Assembly: GCA_024640445.1 (NCBI GenBank)
Contig: JAHEEZ010000165.1
Location: 1 to 8,173 of the forward strand
From: Acidobacteriota bacterium
GTDB lineage: Bacteria > Acidobacteriota > Blastocatellia > Pyrinomonadales > Pyrinomonadaceae
Length of the DNA: 8,173 bases
Reading direction: 5' to 3'
Shown one piece after another: positions 5,778-8,173 of this stretch (the stretch's first letter is position 1; every line of letters starts with the position of its first letter). Made by a program: the position numbers and the translations under genes. Below the pieces are notes generated by a model. It was not told the DNA's origin and did no database searches. It was given only the letters and a program-made list of their open reading frames with translations.

Positions 5778-5782
5778 CCTGT

Positions 5783-5804
5783 CTGCCGGCAAAAGAGCCG
5801 GCAG
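5783..5804 (-). terminator. Hairpin just after the propeller gene
   Basis: CTGCCGGC and GCCGGCAG form a perfect 8-bp stem with a 6-nt loop, 24 nt past the minus-strand stop codon. It lacks a T-tract of its own and lies just ahead of the bidirectional terminator, so it probably helps stabilise the 3' end. Confidence 0.5.
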
Positions 5805-5827
5805 GGTGACGGTTGTCAGTTCAAATG

Positions 5828-8173
5828 CTACCTGAACCGGAACTTCGCGAAATGCACAGACCCGTCGATCAATTGGATCACGAACATCTGGCAGGTTCCC
5901 TTTGCCGTCTTCGAGGTCTTCCAGTTGAAATGGTAGTTGCCGGTTGCCAAGTCGTAGCTTAGGCCGCTGTTCCCGGCAGTCGCCGTTTCCTCTACCGTTG
6001 CGGTCGGTTCAGTGGCATCGCAGGAGACGATGCTGGCAGCGGGGTATCCCGGGGTGATGATGTTCAATCCCTGGTTTCCCCCAATGTTAAATTTCAATGG
6101 AATCGTTTGTCCCGCATTCACCATATTCACTACCGGCATGTTTTCGACAGGCTGGAAGAACCCGGTGAAGTTGAAAATGACCTGATACTGGGCATCAGCA
6201 GATGCCGTATTTCCCGCATTGTCAACGGCGGTACATGTGACCGTTTGATATCCAACTGCAGTCGTGTCAACAGGATCGCAGGTGTCAGAAGCCAGGCCGG
6301 AGAGTGCGTCAGAGCCGTTGGCCGATGCAGTCGCATTGCCGTTCTGTGCCACCGGATTCGGAGTCACGGCCGGCATTAGCGTCGGAGCAGTCTTGTCGAT
6401 GTTGATATCAGTCTGGGTGTCCTCGTAAGCAAAACCTGCAGCATCTACGCAGGTCCCGGTGGAAGATTGGCCTGACCCTTCGTAACTGATCGTCTCGGAC
6501 ACGGTAGATAAAACGTCGCCTGTCGTAGAGTTGATGCAGTCCCAGTTTAAGGTGACATCCGATCTGTTCCAGCCATTTTCGTTTGGCGCCGTACGCCCGG
6601 CGAATGAGATCGCCGTAATCGGAAAGCTGGGGGCATCGGCCGGAATCAGGAACATATAGGCATTCATTTCCCCGATCATCGAGCCCGATCTGCCCATTGA
6701 AGTTGCGTCCGACCCATCGGTGGCGAAGAAATACACGACGTGTAGTCCGGGCTGCAAGGTCGGAGCTATCGCCGCGGCGCTTAATGTCGTTTCCGTGCTT
6801 CCGGTCGTGCTGGTTTCCGACCAGTCTCCGATAACCGTATCTATCTGATAGTAGATCTTTTTAGGCTGCGGAATCGTTGGCGAATACGAAGCAGCAGCGT
6901 TGAATTGAAAAACCGGATTGGCATACGGCGAAGTGTTGTTTCCGAATGGAGTGATCGCAGTGTTGAGCGGAATTGCGTTCTTTTCTGAGGGAGTGATGAC
7001 CGTAACCTGGTTATCAGTCGAATCAGCGACGTAGATCTTGCCTGTAACCGGGTTGACCGCTATGGCATCGGATGTTGTCCCCGTCGGAATGGTCCGGGTC
7101 GAGTTATCGGTCCCGTCTATCACCGAAACAGAGCCGGCTTCGTCAAAGTTGTTGTCAAGGTAGTAATCGCCGACATAGGTCCTGTTTGTCGCGGGGTCGA
7201 CGGCCAACGCCCGGGGCAAGATGCCCGCCGGAACGAATTGCGCCGAGTTGTCGCTTCCGTCTATTTCCATTACGGAACCAGAGAATAAAAGGCTGACGTA
7301 GACCTTATCTGTCACCGGATTGACTGCGACCGCGGTTGCGCGTGACTTTATCGGAACAAACTGTACGGACCTGTCGCTCGGGTCGAAGGCGTAAACATAA
7401 CGAGCGTATTCATTATCATTACCACTCGCAAAATAGATCCGGTTTGTCACCGGGTTAACTGCAATGTCAATTCCCAGGGGTAAAGCGCCCAGTATTGAAT
7501 TGTCCGTTCCGTCAAGTTCCACTCCCCCGCGGGATCTCTCTGTCGTATAGATCCTGTTGGTCACCGGGTTGACAGCGACAGCGTCAGACCCAAAAGGCTC
7601 CCCCGTTGAAACATTTTGCGCCGAATTATTGTCCCCGGCGATCACCGTGATCTCGCTACTCTCTTTATTGGCGACATAGATCCGGTTCGTCACCGGGTTG
7701 ACAGCGACAGCGACCGGTCTTGACCCCGCCGGAACAGTTTGGGTCGTGTTGTCGCCCCCGTCGATTACGGTTACATCGTTACTGAGGAAATTGGCCACAT
7801 AGATCCTGTTCGTTATCGGATTGACGGCGAGAGCAACTGGTTCTGACCCCACCGGAACAGTTTGGGTCAAGTTGTTGTTCCCGTCGATCACGGTCACGTC
7901 ATCGCTACCTTGATTTGCCACGTAGATCCTGTTCGTTGTGGGGTTGACGGCGACTGCAACTGGACCTGACCCAGCCGAGACCGTATCGGTCAAGTAGTCG
8001 CGCCCATCTATCACCGAGATATCATCACTTTCGCTGTTGGCAATATAGACCTTGTTCGTCACCGGGTTTACGGTAGCAGCAGCAGGCCCTGAGCGCGCCG
8101 GAGCGGTACGCGTCGAGTTATCACTTCCGTCGATCACGGTTATGTCATCGCTGCCTTGATTTGCGACGTAAAT
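5828..8173 (-). CDS. Secreted YVTN beta-propeller protein with Ig/HYR-like domains and C-terminal PxKF domain (N-terminus outside window)
   Basis: 781 codons are visible; the frame is open to the right edge, so the start, signal peptide and further blades lie outside. An internal GTG at 8137 is not the true start. Visible residues 1-395 are about ten blades of the form AVNPVTNRIYVAN..SNDVTVIDG, the YVTN/NHL-like beta-propeller. They are followed by an Ig-like region (about 405-512), a second Ig-like region with Cys546 and Cys575 (about 515-593), an HYR-like region with Cys632 and Cys647 (about 594-665), and a PxKF domain (about 669-781) carrying GQTIPLKF, Cys718 and Cys761. The paired cysteines suggest disulphides outside the cytoplasm. 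Such proteins are large surface or secreted proteins, probably for binding or adhesion; no enzymatic site is seen. The gene converges on STK2 and is separated from it by a bidirectional terminator, so a functional link is unproven. Confidence 0.85.
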   Translation of the reverse strand: MYVANQGSDDITVIDGSDNSTRTAPARSGPAAATVNPVTNKVYIANSESDDISVIDGRDYLTDTVSAGSGPVAVAVNPTTNRIYVANQGSDDVTVIDGNNNLTQTVPVGSEPVALAVNPITNRIYVANFLSNDVTVIDGGDNTTQTVPAGSRPVAVAVNPVTNRIYVANKESSEITVIAGDNNSAQNVSTGEPFGSDAVAVNPVTNRIYTTERSRGGVELDGTDNSILGALPLGIDIAVNPVTNRIYFASGNDNEYARYVYAFDPSDRSVQFVPIKSRATAVAVNPVTDKVYVSLLFSGSVMEIDGSDNSAQFVPAGILPRALAVDPATNRTYVGDYYLDNNFDEAGSVSVIDGTDNSTRTIPTGTTSDAIAVNPVTGKIYVADSTDNQVTVITPSEKNAIPLNTAITPFGNNTSPYANPVFQFNAAASYSPTIPQPKKIYYQIDTVIGDWSETSTTGSTETTLSAAAIAPTLQPGLHVVYFFATDGSDATSMGRSGSMIGEMNAYMFLIPADAPSFPITAISFAGRTAPNENGWNRSDVTLNWDCINSTTGDVLSTVSETISYEGSGQSSTGTCVDAAGFAYEDTQTDINIDKTAPTLMPAVTPNPVAQNGNATASANGSDALSGLASDTCDPVDTTAVGYQTVTCTAVDNAGNTASADAQYQVIFNFTGFFQPVENMPVVNMVNAGQTIPLKFNIGGNQGLNIITPGYPAASIVSCDATEPTATVEETATAGNSGLSYDLATGNYHFNWKTSKTAKGTCQMFVIQLIDGSVHFAKFRFR
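7549..8173 (-). repeat. Tandem DNA repeats of 123 bp encoding propeller blades
   Basis: The conserved AGATCCTGTT-like segment recurs at 7549, 7678, 7801, 7924, 8047 and 8170. The period is exactly 123 bp (41 codons) from 7678 on and 129 bp for the first unit. By eye, neighbouring units are about 70-80% identical, which points to expansion by in-frame duplication. The repeats continue beyond the right edge. Confidence 0.85.

Noticed and set aside
5607..5792. 61-codon minus-strand open frame in the convergent gap
   Set aside because: It runs through the bidirectional terminator and phased repeats and has no homology that I recognise.
7549..8173. Regular repeats that could suggest a CRISPR array
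   Set aside because: The 123-bp units are in-frame coding for propeller blades with no short repeat/spacer structure.

Overview
The window looks like chromosomal DNA of a soil-type member of the Acidobacteriota (Blastocatellia/Pyrinomonadales-like is my best guess). The reasons are paired ECF sigma factor and Hanks-type kinase genes, a small secreted protein of the 'VPFDFVVG...F.AGDY' type, a YVTN beta-propeller protein ending in a PxKF domain, moderate GC and good Shine-Dalgarno sites. This is an inference from gene types, not a database result.

Layout: (1) Minus strand, left edge: the first 70 codons of a serine/threonine kinase (STK1, 1-212) lie 314 bp downstream of ECF1 (527-1090). (2) Plus strand, centre: a small exported protein (1278-1715) with a strong ribosome site, followed by a 442-bp gap with two stable hairpins. 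(3) Plus strand: ECF2 (2158-2721), then 120 bp later a 904-residue membrane kinase with a TolB-N-like domain and TPRs (STK2, 2842-5556). (4) A 271-bp convergent gap with 10-bp-phased repeats and a bidirectional terminator. (5) Minus strand, right edge: a large secreted YVTN-propeller/Ig/HYR/PxKF protein (5828-8173), cut off at its N-terminal end.

The main biology is a pair of related sigma/kinase modules pointing away from each other on either side of one exported-protein gene. The two sigma factors are the same length (187 aa) and about 62% identical without gaps. The two kinases share the same start position and a helical N-terminal extension. Both sigma factors lack the acidic DAED motif of ordinary ECF factors in region 2.2 and carry Gln-Thr-Thr-Ala there. 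This fits activation by threonine phosphorylation from the neighbouring kinase, as known for Vibrio EcfP/PknT. A GAAC-centred box occurs 50-70 nt upstream of ECF1, ECF2 and the exported protein, so the three may be co-regulated; this is by-eye evidence only. The right-hand propeller gene is convergent, sealed off by a terminator, and need not belong to the system.
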